Of a DNA stretch of 64,000 nt, positions 36,722-49,162 are shown piece by piece. This stretch comes from Atherinomorus stipes (lineage: Eukaryota > Chordata > Actinopteri > Atheriniformes > Atherinidae). Each line of letters opens with the position of its first letter. Positions within the stretch are counted from its first letter, which is position 1. The DNA is taken from assembly GCA_023101725.1 (NCBI GenBank), contig JALJCO010010476.1, forward strand, positions 2,731,001 to 2,795,000. Direction: 5' to 3'. The notes beneath the pieces are model-generated. The model had not been told where the DNA came from, made no database searches, and was given only the letters and a program-made list of their open reading frames with translations. The position numbers and the translations under genes were made by a program.

Positions 36722-38030
36722 TTATTTTTTGGCTGGGAGAAATTGCTCCACTTTTCAAGGACAAACAGGAAATACATCTGAGAGAGATGACTGACTTTGC
36801 AGCGGACCGTCATTCTTAAAGGGATAGTTTGGTTTCTCTGAATTGGAGTCGTATGAGCACTTGCTAGTTTGAAGGCAGCAATGTTTCGCAGTAAATAGGA
36901 TTAGCCGCAAAGTGTTTTAGCAATTAAACATACATGTTTGTGTACTCTGTATGTAGAGCATCTTATCTGCTTTATGAGCCACTAAAGCAGTTATCTTACT
37001 ACATTCACTTTTTAAAAAGATGTCCTTGTTAAATTTCCAATATTCCTCTTTACAGATTAAAACAGCTCAGAGTGGCTCCATGGCTCTTTCCTTTGCTCTA
37101 TCAGTTTTGCATCCCTGTATTTCCTTCCTTATACAATTTATTTGTGTTACTTTAGGTGTTTACATGTTAAATCCGGGTCTTTAAAACACCAAAGTCCTGT
37201 GTTCTGCAGGTGCAGCGACTGTCTGGTGGGTTTAAAGATGAAATGCATTGGACAGAATCTGTTCTCCTGGCAGTGTGCTGCCTGCAATCTGTTTATAAAT
37301 TAGATTGCAGTCAGCAGTTGTCAGCGAATCTCATACTGTGCCACTTAAAAGAAACCGGACTATCCCATGGAGTTGATAATCACATTTCAGTTTGCTCATT
37401 TACATGATCAGTAAAGTAGACTGACTCATCAGTTGTGGACCAGTCCCCTCATTGGTTTTGATTTTTAACATCTGGGTGAGATATGTGATGTGTATATATT
37501 AATTTATATATATTTTTTGTGAGTACAAATCCTGTAAATTCGTCCTTGAATGGATTAAAGGGCAGTTGCTTTTTTTCCACCTTGACTCTTGTTCTTCCTC
37601 ACAGCCTCTGACTTCTCACATGCTGTAAAAACAAAACCTTAAAAATGTTATTATGACAATGGTAGGGATAATTACTGTACATTTTTCATTTTAATGCCCA
37701 ACACTGAAAAGATTTGTATTGTCAAATGAAGATGATGGCAAAAGAAACTTGAATATTGAGTGTTGAATATTAACTAAATGCACTAAAGCTCCTGCTTTAG
37801 AGGTGTTTCCTGGGTTGAAGCACAGCTGTTAGACAAGGTATCTGTCAGAAAATTCAACATAATACAAATGAAATCACCTCATTAACAGTACAAATGGGGT
37901 TTAATGTGAGAATAAATTGTGTCAAATGGTGGTTTGTTGGCACTTTTTTTTTCTTTTTTTTTTTAAAGGGTAATTAAATCATGATAGTTCAGCTAAATAA
38001 CCTTGTTGAAATCAAATTAATTTTGTCTAG

Positions 38031-38143
38031 CCTGTTGGTTTCACCACATGGTGAGGCCTGAGCTGAATGTGGACACTGCAGTCCAACATCTACCCCTGCT
38101 GGTCACTGAGGAGGAACAACCTGGACGCACCTTTACTGGAAGA
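38031..38143 (+). other. Unassigned ORF segment with splice-like borders
   Basis: A TTTTGTCTAG acceptor-like sequence precedes, and a GTAAGC donor-like sequence follows, a segment that stays open throughout in one frame. From the ATG at 38048 it would encode MVRPELNVDTAVQHLPLLVT and a further 12 residues. The complement contains GACCAGCAGGGG, a phrase common in fish repeats, so a transposon origin is possible. I do not recognise the peptide and assign no function. Confidence 0.25.
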
Positions 38144-40556
38144 GTAAGCTCACATAATTGATTTTTTTTTTTTTAAAGGGCATATTATCTGGTGATATAA
38201 AATCATGTCGAAAGTTTTAAGTTTCACCTCTTTGGATTTTTATTAATCAGCCCTTTATCATTATTTATTTACTTATTTATTTTGTCTTTTTTAATGGCCT
38301 CAAATCAACTGCATTTTAGATGGTTTCTGTATCTGCTATATTTGTCCTGAAAAGGAAAATATTAGTGAAATGACCATTTCAATGCTGTCTGCACAGTTTA
38401 ACTTTATTTAATCTTAGTATATATTAACATGTATTACAGAGCAATGATGAAACAAGTGATGAGGAACCAAACATTTCTTATTGAGACAGATTTTTAAATC
38501 AATTTTACACGGTTTTATGAAGTTAAATAAGTCTATTCACTTCATATGTTTTGGTGGGTAACTGTGTTGAAGAGCTCTGTAATTTCAGACTATAACTGAT
38601 GACTTGAAGCTTGAGATAAAGATAAAATACAGTTTTTTTTTTCCTGTAAAGTGATGCATATTGTGACTGTAATTGAAAGTATTCTAGAAAGACTAATTTA
38701 ATCTAAATAGTAGCGTCCGCTGACCTCACCTTGGAAAATACTTAATTATTTCCATGTTCTACCAGAAGTCTACATGTATGTGTGTGTCTCTCTGCTTGTA
38801 CAGCAGTTTTCTTTCCACATTTCCCAAATACCACATTGCTTTCCAGTTGCAGGACATTTTCCTTTAAGAGTGGAAGTCATTTTTAGGTGGTTGCATGATT
38901 TGTCAGCACACTGACCTAATTGGGCAGAACACACAGCATGAGAGGAGAGCATGCAAATGCATCATACAAATACAAAGAGTGGTTTAATGTTAAATGCAGT
39001 AATTGATGCATTTTTTCCCAGCCTTTTTTTAAATTTTATTTTATAAATGTTCATTTTAAATATGCACTTATGCAATAAGCACTGGAGATTATATGCAATG
39101 ACTCTCTGCAGTTAGTGGAGGCCAGTTGTTTGATTGTTCAAGGGCTGGAGAAAAGACTTCATAACAACTGTGAGTGCATGACATCAGGAAAATAACTAAA
39201 AGGGCTGTTTTGTAAATAGGCCACAGTTTGGACATTCCTCTCCTCACACACTGACGTGAGCAAGAGAGAAGGACCGGTCACTCCTGCTGCTGGCACTCGC
39301 TGCACTACAGTAGGGTGGCAGTAATGTTCCAAAGCTCAGGAGACTCGCATGTAGAAACCCTCAATTGCTGTAAGCAAAGGCTCCTCCCCTTTGTAACTAA
39401 TGTAGGTACAACACTACACAAATATGCGCGAGCGCTGCAGCCACAGCCTTGTGCTGACATTTTAGCTTTGTTTGAAATCCGCCTTAACAATACTTCCCTC
39501 CCAAACACACCCAATTGCGCACACCTACGCAAGCGTCACTACAAATAAATAAGATGCTATAGCTTGTGTATAGCATGGAGTGTGAACTCAAACTGACTGA
39601 GAGGCACTGCAGGGGGGAGGAGGGACCTCCCCCCTTCCAGCTCAAATAAGAACCAGGAATCCCCTCACTTCTTGTCATCAGTAAAACATTTTTTTTTCTC
39701 CCTAATATATTTTCTGGACTCTAAAAAAGAAAAGGCGTCATAACCTTTAATATTAGTGCAAAATGTGCGGCTTTGCCCCTAAAACATTGTCTCCAGGAGG
39801 ATTTAAAGGCTTTCTGTGAGTAGAATGATTAATTTCACCATTATCTGTAAAAAGGACATTGTGCAAGGGCGGTAGTGTAGTTTCACTTTCTGTATGTGTT
39901 TTCCTTTTCTTTTGTGTATTTTTTTATTTGTGTTTCTGCCTAAAATTGAAGACATAACACTAAATTAAATAAGCTACATCTCAGATATTATTATAAGGTA
40001 ATTCCTCAAACAGGTGTTCACTGCAGTGAATGGGCCCTTTTGCTTGCAGCTCTTCATAAATCCATATTCCTGCGTCGCTCATAAATAAAACAAGCAAACT
40101 GAGGGGGATCAGTGATGCCGTTTAAGTCGACAAGTGCGGTGACAACGACTTGATTTTCCACACAGTAGCTCTTATTCACCTCCCCACTCCCAGCCTGGAG
40201 GGACTTCATGCAGGCACGGCCCTTATTATGATTTGATGAAATAACCCCTCTGCCTCCTTTAAGCCCATCCCTTTGCTGAATGCACCCAGTGATCATCATG
40301 CCACTTTCATACCCCGCTGCACTTTCCACGTTGGACGAGCAGCAGTGATCCCACATGCACCTCCAAACATTTTTTCTTGTGATTTTTAAGGGAGATTTTA
40401 TTTAGAGGCGGCGCTTGTTGGCTCCAGAGTAGCGTCGTAACGACACTTTTTTTCCCTCTCCCCCCAGTCCCTGTTGAAAGAGTTTGACCAGGGCCAGAGT
40501 TGGTGCTGGGGGGTCGCTTATTTAGCTTAGTTATAACCCGGGGGGTGTTTGCTGCG

Positions 40557-40625
40557 TGTTTTTTTTTTTTTTAATTTCATCTTTTTTTTTCTATTTTTTT
40601 TTATTATAATTTTTTCTTCTACTCT
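40557..40625 (+). other. U-rich tract in the igf2bp2 5' UTR
   Basis: About 70 bases composed mostly of T runs end about 60 bases before the igf2bp2 start codon. If not spliced out, this gives an oligo-U leader. The transcription start is not defined from the sequence. Confidence 0.5.
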
Positions 40626-40686
40626 GAATATCGCCACTGTCTCACTCTAAGATCTGACAGCCCTTCGAGATTTTTCCTTTCAGATC

Positions 40687-42081
40687 ATGAACAAACTATA
40701 TGTTGGGAATTTAAGTCCTTCGGTCACTGTCGAGGACTTGAAGCAGCTCTTTGGGGAGAGGAAGCTTCCAGTGGCCGAGCAGGTCCTGCTGAAATCCGGC
40801 TATGCTTTTGTGGACTTCCCCGATCAGAACTCGGCCATAAAGGCTATAGAGACTCTTTCTGGTAAGTGTGTGGATTTGATAAGTGATGCTGCTGCTGACA
40901 AGAAAAAATTCCCAGCGAGTTTAACTGCAAGAACACAATAGGTCAGAGTGTCCGAAATGTGAAATATTAATCATTGCTGGTGTCCTTTTCCCTTTCCTTT
41001 TCTTTCTTTCTCTTTTTCTTTTGCTCGGGACAGTGTTTGCGATCGTGTGCCATCAGAGTTGAGGTGAACGCTCAGTCATGCACGCTCCAACATAAATTGG
41101 ATAAATTATCGATCACAGGACACACTCGGGGATTTAGTGCCCGTTTGCTTCAAGAAAACACGGGCCGTCGTAACGCAATTAACGCGCACAATAACCTATA
41201 TTTTGGAGATTCCGATGGTGCGGGGCGCTACTTTGCAATCACCCGCTGGAATGTATGGGATGGTCTGATGGTTCGGGTAGGCATAATTATTTTTCACTTA
41301 TTTTTTATCTTGATTTTATTGAAGAGAGCAGAGCGACGCGAGCGCAGAAAACTTGTCAGATCCGTGTTCCTCTGATGTCTGGCTATGTTTTTACGAGGTG
41401 TCTTGGAGGTGGGTCACGGGGGTCCAGAGGAAAGAGCTCATAAACAGGTAGCTGAAGGGGACGAGGTGAGACGCTAATTCCGTGCTGCGCCAGGCCACTC
41501 ATAATAGTAACGAAAAGCCGTGTTCAAGCCTCGCCGAGGAGCGCTTCAAATTCACTACCCGCTGGGTCAACACCGAGAAATAAGAGGCACCTACCTACAA
41601 CAGAAAGAGTACAAGTCATTCTCCTTTCAAACCATCTCTTCTTTGATGTTGCATTCTTTACTGAGAGCAGAAAAATATCCCTCATTGCACTGTGTGAGAG
41701 GGTTGTGGGAGTGGAAAGCATGGCTGCCCATTTCCCCCACACTATATAAGCACATCATGCTTCATTTTTGCCGCCGATAACCCCAATTACCACCTACAAA
41801 ATGTCACACCGAGGTTGTATTAATGTAAACATATACACTTTGTCCGCCACCGTGCGCGCAACGAGCCCGTGCAGAGTACTTTTTCAGGGGTTGTCTGTTT
41901 GAATGGGGACGCACCTACTTGGAGAAGTGATTCAAAGTGTTGGTGTGTAGGCCTACCAGCGTGCATTGTTACTGTTATGACACACAGCTAACGTTACACT
42001 ATCAATTTTCGCCCCTACAGGTAAAGTTGAATTACATGGAAAGGTGATAGAGGTAGACTACTCTGTTCCCAAAAAACTAAG
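40687..42081 (+). CDS. igf2bp2: Insulin-like growth factor 2 mRNA-binding protein 2, first two coding exons (partial)
   Basis: An IMP/VICKZ-family RNA-binding protein that acts in cytoplasmic mRNA stability, transport and translation. Exon 1 (40687-40861) and exon 2 (42021-42081) join in phase 1 and give 78 codons plus 2 bases. They encode most of RRM1: RNP2 LYVGNL (4-9), RNP1 SGYAFVDF (37-44), then [21 protein letters not shown]. The wording [20 protein letters not shown] points to IGF2BP2 rather than IGF2BP1 or 3. The start codon sits in AGATCATGA, directly at MNKLY. The remaining RRM2 and four KH domains lie beyond the window, because no matching exon is found up to 64,000. Same orientation as tra2b. 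Confidence 0.93.
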
Positions 42082-45000
42082 GTAGGCCCACAATCTGACA
42101 CACACACTCACACACTCTCACACACACTCATTCTATCATACGGCTATACTGTGCTGTGCCCCATGGCAGACTGTGTGACCTGTAGGCTTCCGCTGTGAAA
42201 TATAGCAAGCAGCTTTCCTTCTTTTCTCGGTGCTGTGGGTGATTTGTGCCAGACTCTTGTTGTGTTGCTGGTTGGCGGTGAAAGTGGCAATTGTGTGGGG
42301 GCCAAACAAAAGAACGAAAGCGGTAAAGAAACAGTTTAGTCTCAACATCCGCAGAACACACGGTGGCTGCTGCCATGCCATATCGCGTGATCTGCAGCAA
42401 GGCCTATCCCACTGTGGACACATACACATGGCGCATACATGGAATAGCTGTTTCTTAATTGAAATGCTCGCATTGGATGCAAACCAACTTTCAAACGAAG
42501 AAATACGTATTTAAAAAACACTACTTCCCCCGCAAGGTAGTTTCAGCTATGTTTTTGTTGGCGATAAAGTTAGGTATTATCACTAACTGTAAACACTGTG
42601 GTGCAGGACGAGTTGCATTTCAATCACCTATGCGTCTCCTGGTTGCTGTATAGTGTGTGTGTGTGTGTGTCTGTGAAAGACATATTTTGTGTGCAGGACA
42701 GTAAATATATAGATTCGCCCCCAAACTACACTACTAGGACAATGGCACCTCTTATCAGCATGTCCTTAAAGGTTATAGACGAGAGAAATTAGTTCTTGGA
42801 TGCTTTGTAATAACATTAAAAAGTAGAGTTTGCCTGTTCGTAACGTAGGGCAAAATAAGTCGTTTGTTGCAGATTACGCAGCACTCGACCCATATATATC
42901 CACCTTCTCTTGCAATATATTGTCCTATAGCGCAAAAAAGTATATTGCGTGACAAAAAGGTAAATATTCAAACCCCTTGTGGAAGAACACGTGACCCCTA
43001 CTTTATGTGCTCCCAGCATAGTCCTCCCCCTCTTGTGCAGGGTACGCTTTCCTGCATTACAGCCCTCTCTTTTTTTTCTTTTTTTCGCCGTGCAACCCTG
43101 TAGGGACTATTATTTATGTTTAAAATACGCAGTGATCGAGCTGCTACATTGTTTCCTCGCTTTACGTCTCGTTCTGAGGGCGTTTTGTAAGCTGCAAGGC
43201 GCAACATGGTGTAAAAGCCTGCGCCACTCCCCTCAGTTAATGTGCACGTAGGCCATGGAAATGCTAGAGAGCCTCATAATGGCTGCCATGATGGCCCTGC
43301 ACTGCACGACTATAGGCGGAATCAAGATAGAGCAAATGTCCATACAGTACATGTGACTCCCTGCATGTGTCCAATCGGCAGTGTGTGTGCAGCTGCTGGA
43401 CCTGCGAGCATGTTCTCGGGAAAAAAAGGCCTTGAAGCGAAATCTTCGCCATGTATGCGAGGTCCATAGGAGAGCAGCGTATGAAACGTACAGGTGTTCA
43501 TTTTTTAAACACAGAGTCACAGTAAAACTGGAGAGTTAGAGGGTTTAACATTTATTTTGCCACGTTGAAAAACGTAATTTAAATCAGAAACCTCTTAAAA
43601 GGTTGCCTGTATTTGTTTAGAGCTTTAATGGCAGAAGCGTTTACACTGATTTAATCTTTTAAGACTCAAATCCATATCTTGATCCTGCACTGTGAGAGTT
43701 AATTAATATAATTTATTGAGGTTTGGCTCATGCTAATCTATTAAATATGTCATTTTAATTTATTTTAATCTATACTAAGCCAAACAGGATATATTTAATA
43801 ATGCAGCCTCATGATATTATAATTATAGCCTATTTCATTTATATTTAGTATTTGTTAAATCTTGTAATTAAATAGCATAAAACAGGTTTGATTTAAAATA
43901 CATTGTAATTGTAAAGAATGCATTGTTAAACAGGGCTTGAGGAGTAAATTAATCAGCAGATTTTGTGTGGTGATTTTGGAAGGAGTATGTGCTTTCTGTG
44001 TCATCTCCAGGCCTGTGAGGCTGCTGTAGTTTCAGCTGCTATTTGCTGTTTGTTTATACATCTTGTTTTGCTGTGCAGTGTGTGCACATGGGCATATTTG
44101 CATTAACTAATAAAATATGCCTACTTGTAAAGATATAAAAAAGCAGCTGGGTTATAATGCTGTGTTTTCCAGTAATGTTTTGCTTGCTGATGAGTTTTTT
44201 GGGGTGTGTGAAGGCCTTTGTAAATGTGGTTTTAAGTTGTTAATTGATGCAGTTTAATGTCTTATATATAATTTAAACATCAATTCTTTGTAAAATATTT
44301 TATGTCGTTATATTCTGATTGTATCAGAAACCATTTCTTTTTACAAAGAAAATAAGCTTTTAAAAAAATATTATTTGTACAAGGTTTTAAATAATCCTCT
44401 ATCAGAAAATGCTACATAATTAATTGCACCTTATTAGCCTTAGAATTTTTTTCAAATTACATGGCTGTTTTGATTATTTAAGGCTGCTTTATCAATGTAA
44501 ATTACAAAATGTAGATTACTGCGCAGGGACATATGTTACTAGATATCAAATGATTTTTTTTTTTTTTTACATAAGTGAGTTTCCCCTTGAAATGATATTT
44601 ATTGTGCATTTAATGTCACTTTTAAAGCTTGAGCTTAGACCAAAATTGTAGATTTATAATTTGAGTGAATGATTAATACAACAGAACCCATGAAAGAATA
44701 AAGAAAATGAATTCTTTTTCAAATGTTTTATGAGAAATATCACAAACAATTATTATTACATTATTAATACAGTCTTATTTTAATTGGAAGAATTAAATGA
44801 TATTAGGTGATAGAATTCATTTGCTTAAAATGATAAGTATTTATTGGAATTTTGCTGAAGAGCCTTGTTTTTCTTTAAACTATGGCTCATTCTTACATAA
44901 GAAATCTGAGAAACTGGGAGTTTCTGTGTCAAGCTGAGTGAATCAAATGAGGAAACAGAGTGTGACTTAATTGATGCTACTGCTATATGAATGATGTGCA

Positions 45001-48000
45001 GTGTTGCTTGACTATCTAAAGCAGGGACAAAATCACTCTTTCTGTGAGCCTGATCGATACTCTGTTATCAATACGAAGCAAAACGGTGTTGATGTAGGAC
45101 AAGCACGATTAAAGCTGCTTGCCCGCAAAGCATTAAAGTTTGTTTTCTTGCTTAACAACTGATACTGACAAAACCAGAGTTTCTCCTCATTATCTGTCTG
45201 ACTTAACTTAAAGGGAAAACACGCTTAAATGAAAAAGGGATAAATTTGAAATTGAGGGCTAACTCGGGCTCCTCTCTCAGCTATGAGAAGACGGAACTGT
45301 TTTCTGTTCTTCTCCATAAATTGTTCAGTTTAATATTTGTTTTAATGAGGAATAGTACATCCACTTTTTTCCCCTTCATCTTATTTTTATTCCTACATAT
45401 GGAAACAAACTAAGACATGGGTGTAAACATCTGCATTGCACCACAGCTTTGCCCATACAGATGTGTGTGTTGGCTTGTTAGTGTGCACTGAGTCAAAACA
45501 GCGAAACACGATAGCCATCAGTTGATCCACTTTGAATCCATTAATACTCCCCAGTTGATCCTGGTCGAAGGGGAAGCTCTCCAGTTCAGGCTCTGGTTTT
45601 GTCCGGAGTGACAGCAGGAGCCACATCCGATGCCACCTCCCCTCACCTGTCTTTGAGGAGGAATACCACAAAGTCATCTGCTTTAGTGTCTCTCATCGCT
45701 TTCTGCCTTCAGGAGCTTTTCTGCTGTTTACTTACACTATGATCTGTCTCCTACTTTTAGCTAACGAGTAGTGAAAAATAAAGCCTGCTAAATGTTACTC
45801 ACTTTTGTTTTAATGCAACTGTGTGGTGAAAGTAAATAGTAAATTGGGTTGTTCTGTGTTAGCAGTGATGGAAAAACGTGGCACTTTATCCGTGATGAAT
45901 CAGCTTAAAGCTTTTGTTTTGAGTGCGTTCAGGTAACTGGATTTCAGCTCCTGCTTTTCTCAAACTGTGCTGAATCTATACAGCAATTATTTACTTTTTT
46001 TGTGAGAGCTGAGCCTTTCCTCCTGAAGTGATAACACACTTGCTGGAGCAAAAGAGCACATAGCTTAAGGGAGATGTGAGGATCAGATGTGAGAGAATTG
46101 TAAATTCATTGTTTGTCTATCAGACTCGTGAGATCGCAGTTGGAGCTCCCCGAGAGTTGGAAACACCTTTTTCTTTTTCTTCGTCTTCTTCTTGAACCAA
46201 CACTCGCATGTACATGACAGCAGCATCTGAAGAGATTCACTTCTCAGGAAGCTGTTATTCACATTCTACTGCAACCTGTTGCATGACTAATATGTTACCG
46301 TAGCATTACACTCATTACAACCGGGATTTAAATAATCAGTCAGACGACTCTCGGCGGCGAGGAGGTGCGGAAGGCGTGGCTGGAATGAGGAGGATCGCTC
46401 TGACTTGATGACTTAGTGTCTGACTAAGAAATAAAAATACACTTCAAATAAGAACAGAACAGGACTGTTCACCACATGGAAAGTTTTCACCTGAGGGGGA
46501 AACACACAGTAGTAGCAGCAATGGCTGATCTGTCACTAACAGTCTCACCCAGATAGGAGATGAGGGGAATGAGTCTTCTGCTTGTGATTTTATTTGCCAT
46601 CTACCCGCTACAGATCACCTGCTTCAGTTCCTTATCTCTGAATTATTGTATAAATAGAATGACAGACTATGATAGAAGCAAAATAAACCCCCATTGATTA
46701 GTGGTGAGAGCCATAAAACCTCCTTGAACTGAGCTACTGAAGCCATTTCTCTTCAAACTGCCTGTTGGAGAAATTGTTCCCTGCGATAGATTCTCATTGG
46801 CTTGCTGAAGTCGGCTTCTATTTGTGGAAGAAAACAAGAAAAAAAAAAAAGTTGTGTTTTGGCGCTCTTTTATCATGCTGGGAAAGGCGTATCTGTAACT
46901 CACCCAAGGGCTCGTTGTCTGTCAGGTACACAACATAGTTTACTTGTTTGTGCAAAGACAAGTGTGACCACCATCATCCGCATTGTTATGAACAGATGTT
47001 TGAGGACGTTGTTTTGCTAAGCAGCGTTTGATGAATTTCTGCAATCTTAAATGCGCTGGGTGTGAATATTTAATGAGTTATAAATCAGAATTATGAGTCT
47101 TGCAGTTTGTACTCAACTTCCCTTTTGGGGAAATAATTTGAAGGTGCAACAGCTGCTCCGTCTTTCCCCGCTTTTCAGCATCTCTCTGTCGCTCAGGCTG
47201 TTTCTCTTGTGTGACCGTGTGCAGAATGAGAATAGGACAGTCATGTAGAAATAACGCTGGAGAGACGGAAAAATCGAATGCTGGTTCTCCTGGTCGGCCC
47301 ACAAGGGTGTGGTGTCCATGGAGGGGTGGGCAGCTGAGGGGCACAGCAGGTGGCATTTCTCACCCAGGCAGACCCTGTCCTTGGCCCATATCATCACCAT
47401 AAAAAACTGCAGCGCTGGGACAACTTAAGAGCTCTGATGGGTTTTGAACAGGTGAAAACTCCCAAGTAGCCAACCAAGGTTTTGACACTGAGCGAGCCAG
47501 GGGCAGAAAGGATCTGAGTCGCTGGCCGAGAGCCGTGTTCTGGGAACGCTGACGGCCTCCAGCAGGTCAAATGGACACCTTAATCTCCTCCGTCGGATCT
47601 TTGCTCTTTGGATGTTTTTCTGTCTCTTATCTCGCTTTTAAAGCAGAAATGGGGCCACAGGCTGGACCCTGAGGTGGAACCGATTCCTCCTGGAATTGAC
47701 TACCTCTTATCAGAGAGTGATGAGTAGTTGGCTTATACAGAGCCTGGCAGAATGTGGTTTAAGGACCCAAGGACTGAAACCTCTACGGCACACGTTTACT
47801 GTTGGAAACTTAAAAGAAAGATGAAACAAATGCTTAAAAATTAAGAGCAAACATTCATAGACAAACAACAAAAAAAAAAAAAAAAAAAAAGGAGACCATA
47901 TGATGACAAAAGTGATTAATTTCTAGAAAGACTAAATGACTAGATCATAGAAGGTTTTTAAAGCAACCACAAAGACATATAAACCAATTGCAGTGATGCA

Positions 48001-49143
48001 GAATGCTCACACAAAGATAAGACACCATAAAAAGATGATGAAAAAGATGCTCGATGACCACGCTTTCACACCCTCATTGTCATTCAGACTTGCATACTTA
48101 CACCCACATTTTGTGATCAGTTTTTATCTTTAAACCTGTAAAGAAGGAACCCGCATCTGCAGTTAAACATAACTTTAAAAATGGATGTCAAAGATATAGC
48201 CATGGACAAGAAAGCAAGTATTGGCAAACTCTCTTTAGCAGATACTATCGCTTGCTTTAACATTTGGCTTATGTGGGCAGTGACAAAAAGGACTTCTGAC
48301 TGAACAAAGCTCCTGTCTGAAAAACGTCGCGCTAGCTGCACCCGTTGATCTGCATACAGTAAATTGTGCAGAATCTAGTGTCACTGGTGTTGGTATTCGA
48401 CAGCCTCTGGAAACTGTAAGCACAAAACTTTAAAACTACAGGACAAGGAGAGGCAGCTCCTCTTCCCACAGGCTTCTGCAGTCAGGCGAACGGTTTCCTG
48501 GCAAGTGAGAAAAGCAAAGCTATGTGCCAAATTGATCTCGGCACATCGCTAAATGCCTCCTACAACATTCAAATCAGGCATTCTTGTCCTAAAGAAAAAT
48601 GGGAAACTTCAAAAGTGTTGTTAAGCCTTTAAATTTTGCCCAATGGACATGTATCCTGTTGTACTCAAATGTAATAGAGCAAATGCAAAGTGTGCAGAGG
48701 ATCAGCCGATCCATGTCCCGGTGGGGCCCACCTCTTCATATTCAAAAGGTACCTTCGTATCTAGGTATTGTGTAAAAGAGGAAAAAATATTCACAGATCA
48801 TTTTAACAGAGCCGGTGTATAAAAGTGAGCCGTGTCGCTTCAGGAGCATCTTTTGATATCGCGGTATTTCGATGCCAGCTCTCTGTGAAGCAGCAAATGT
48901 CGAGAGATAGTGAGACGGTGGTCTTCTGACATTTACAGCGTCCTGATGTGGGAGCGGAGCTGTGCCATTGTGCTCATGAACGTGCGTGTCCATGTGTGTT
49001 TACAGGTTGCACTGCATTCACTTCCAACTGTTCCAGGTTAAATTCTTTACGTTGCCTTGGTAACCAGTTTTGAGTGGTTTCCTGAGTTAAAGAAAGAGAG
49101 CTTGAATGATAAAAGCTTTTTCAGTGCTCCATGCAACTGAACA

Positions 49144-49162
49144 CCCCCCCCCCCCCCCCCCC
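49144..49162. repeat. Poly-C tract, 19 bases
   Basis: An uninterrupted run of 19 cytosines, so G19 on the other strand. Long C/G homopolymers are rarer than A/T ones, and this one could adopt a quadruplex or i-motif-like form. It is also a place where length may be mis-sequenced. Confidence 0.9.

Larger units (their letters stand above)
36722..40686. other. tra2b 3' UTR and igf2bp2 upstream region
   Basis: The first ~0.8-1.2 kb is probably tra2b 3' UTR. The ORF with splice-like ends at 38031-38143 is listed separately. 39240-40686 becomes more GC-rich near 40400-40550 and should contain the igf2bp2 promoter and 5' UTR; the last ~130 bases before the ATG are extremely T-rich. No other exon is recognised. 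Confidence 0.55.
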
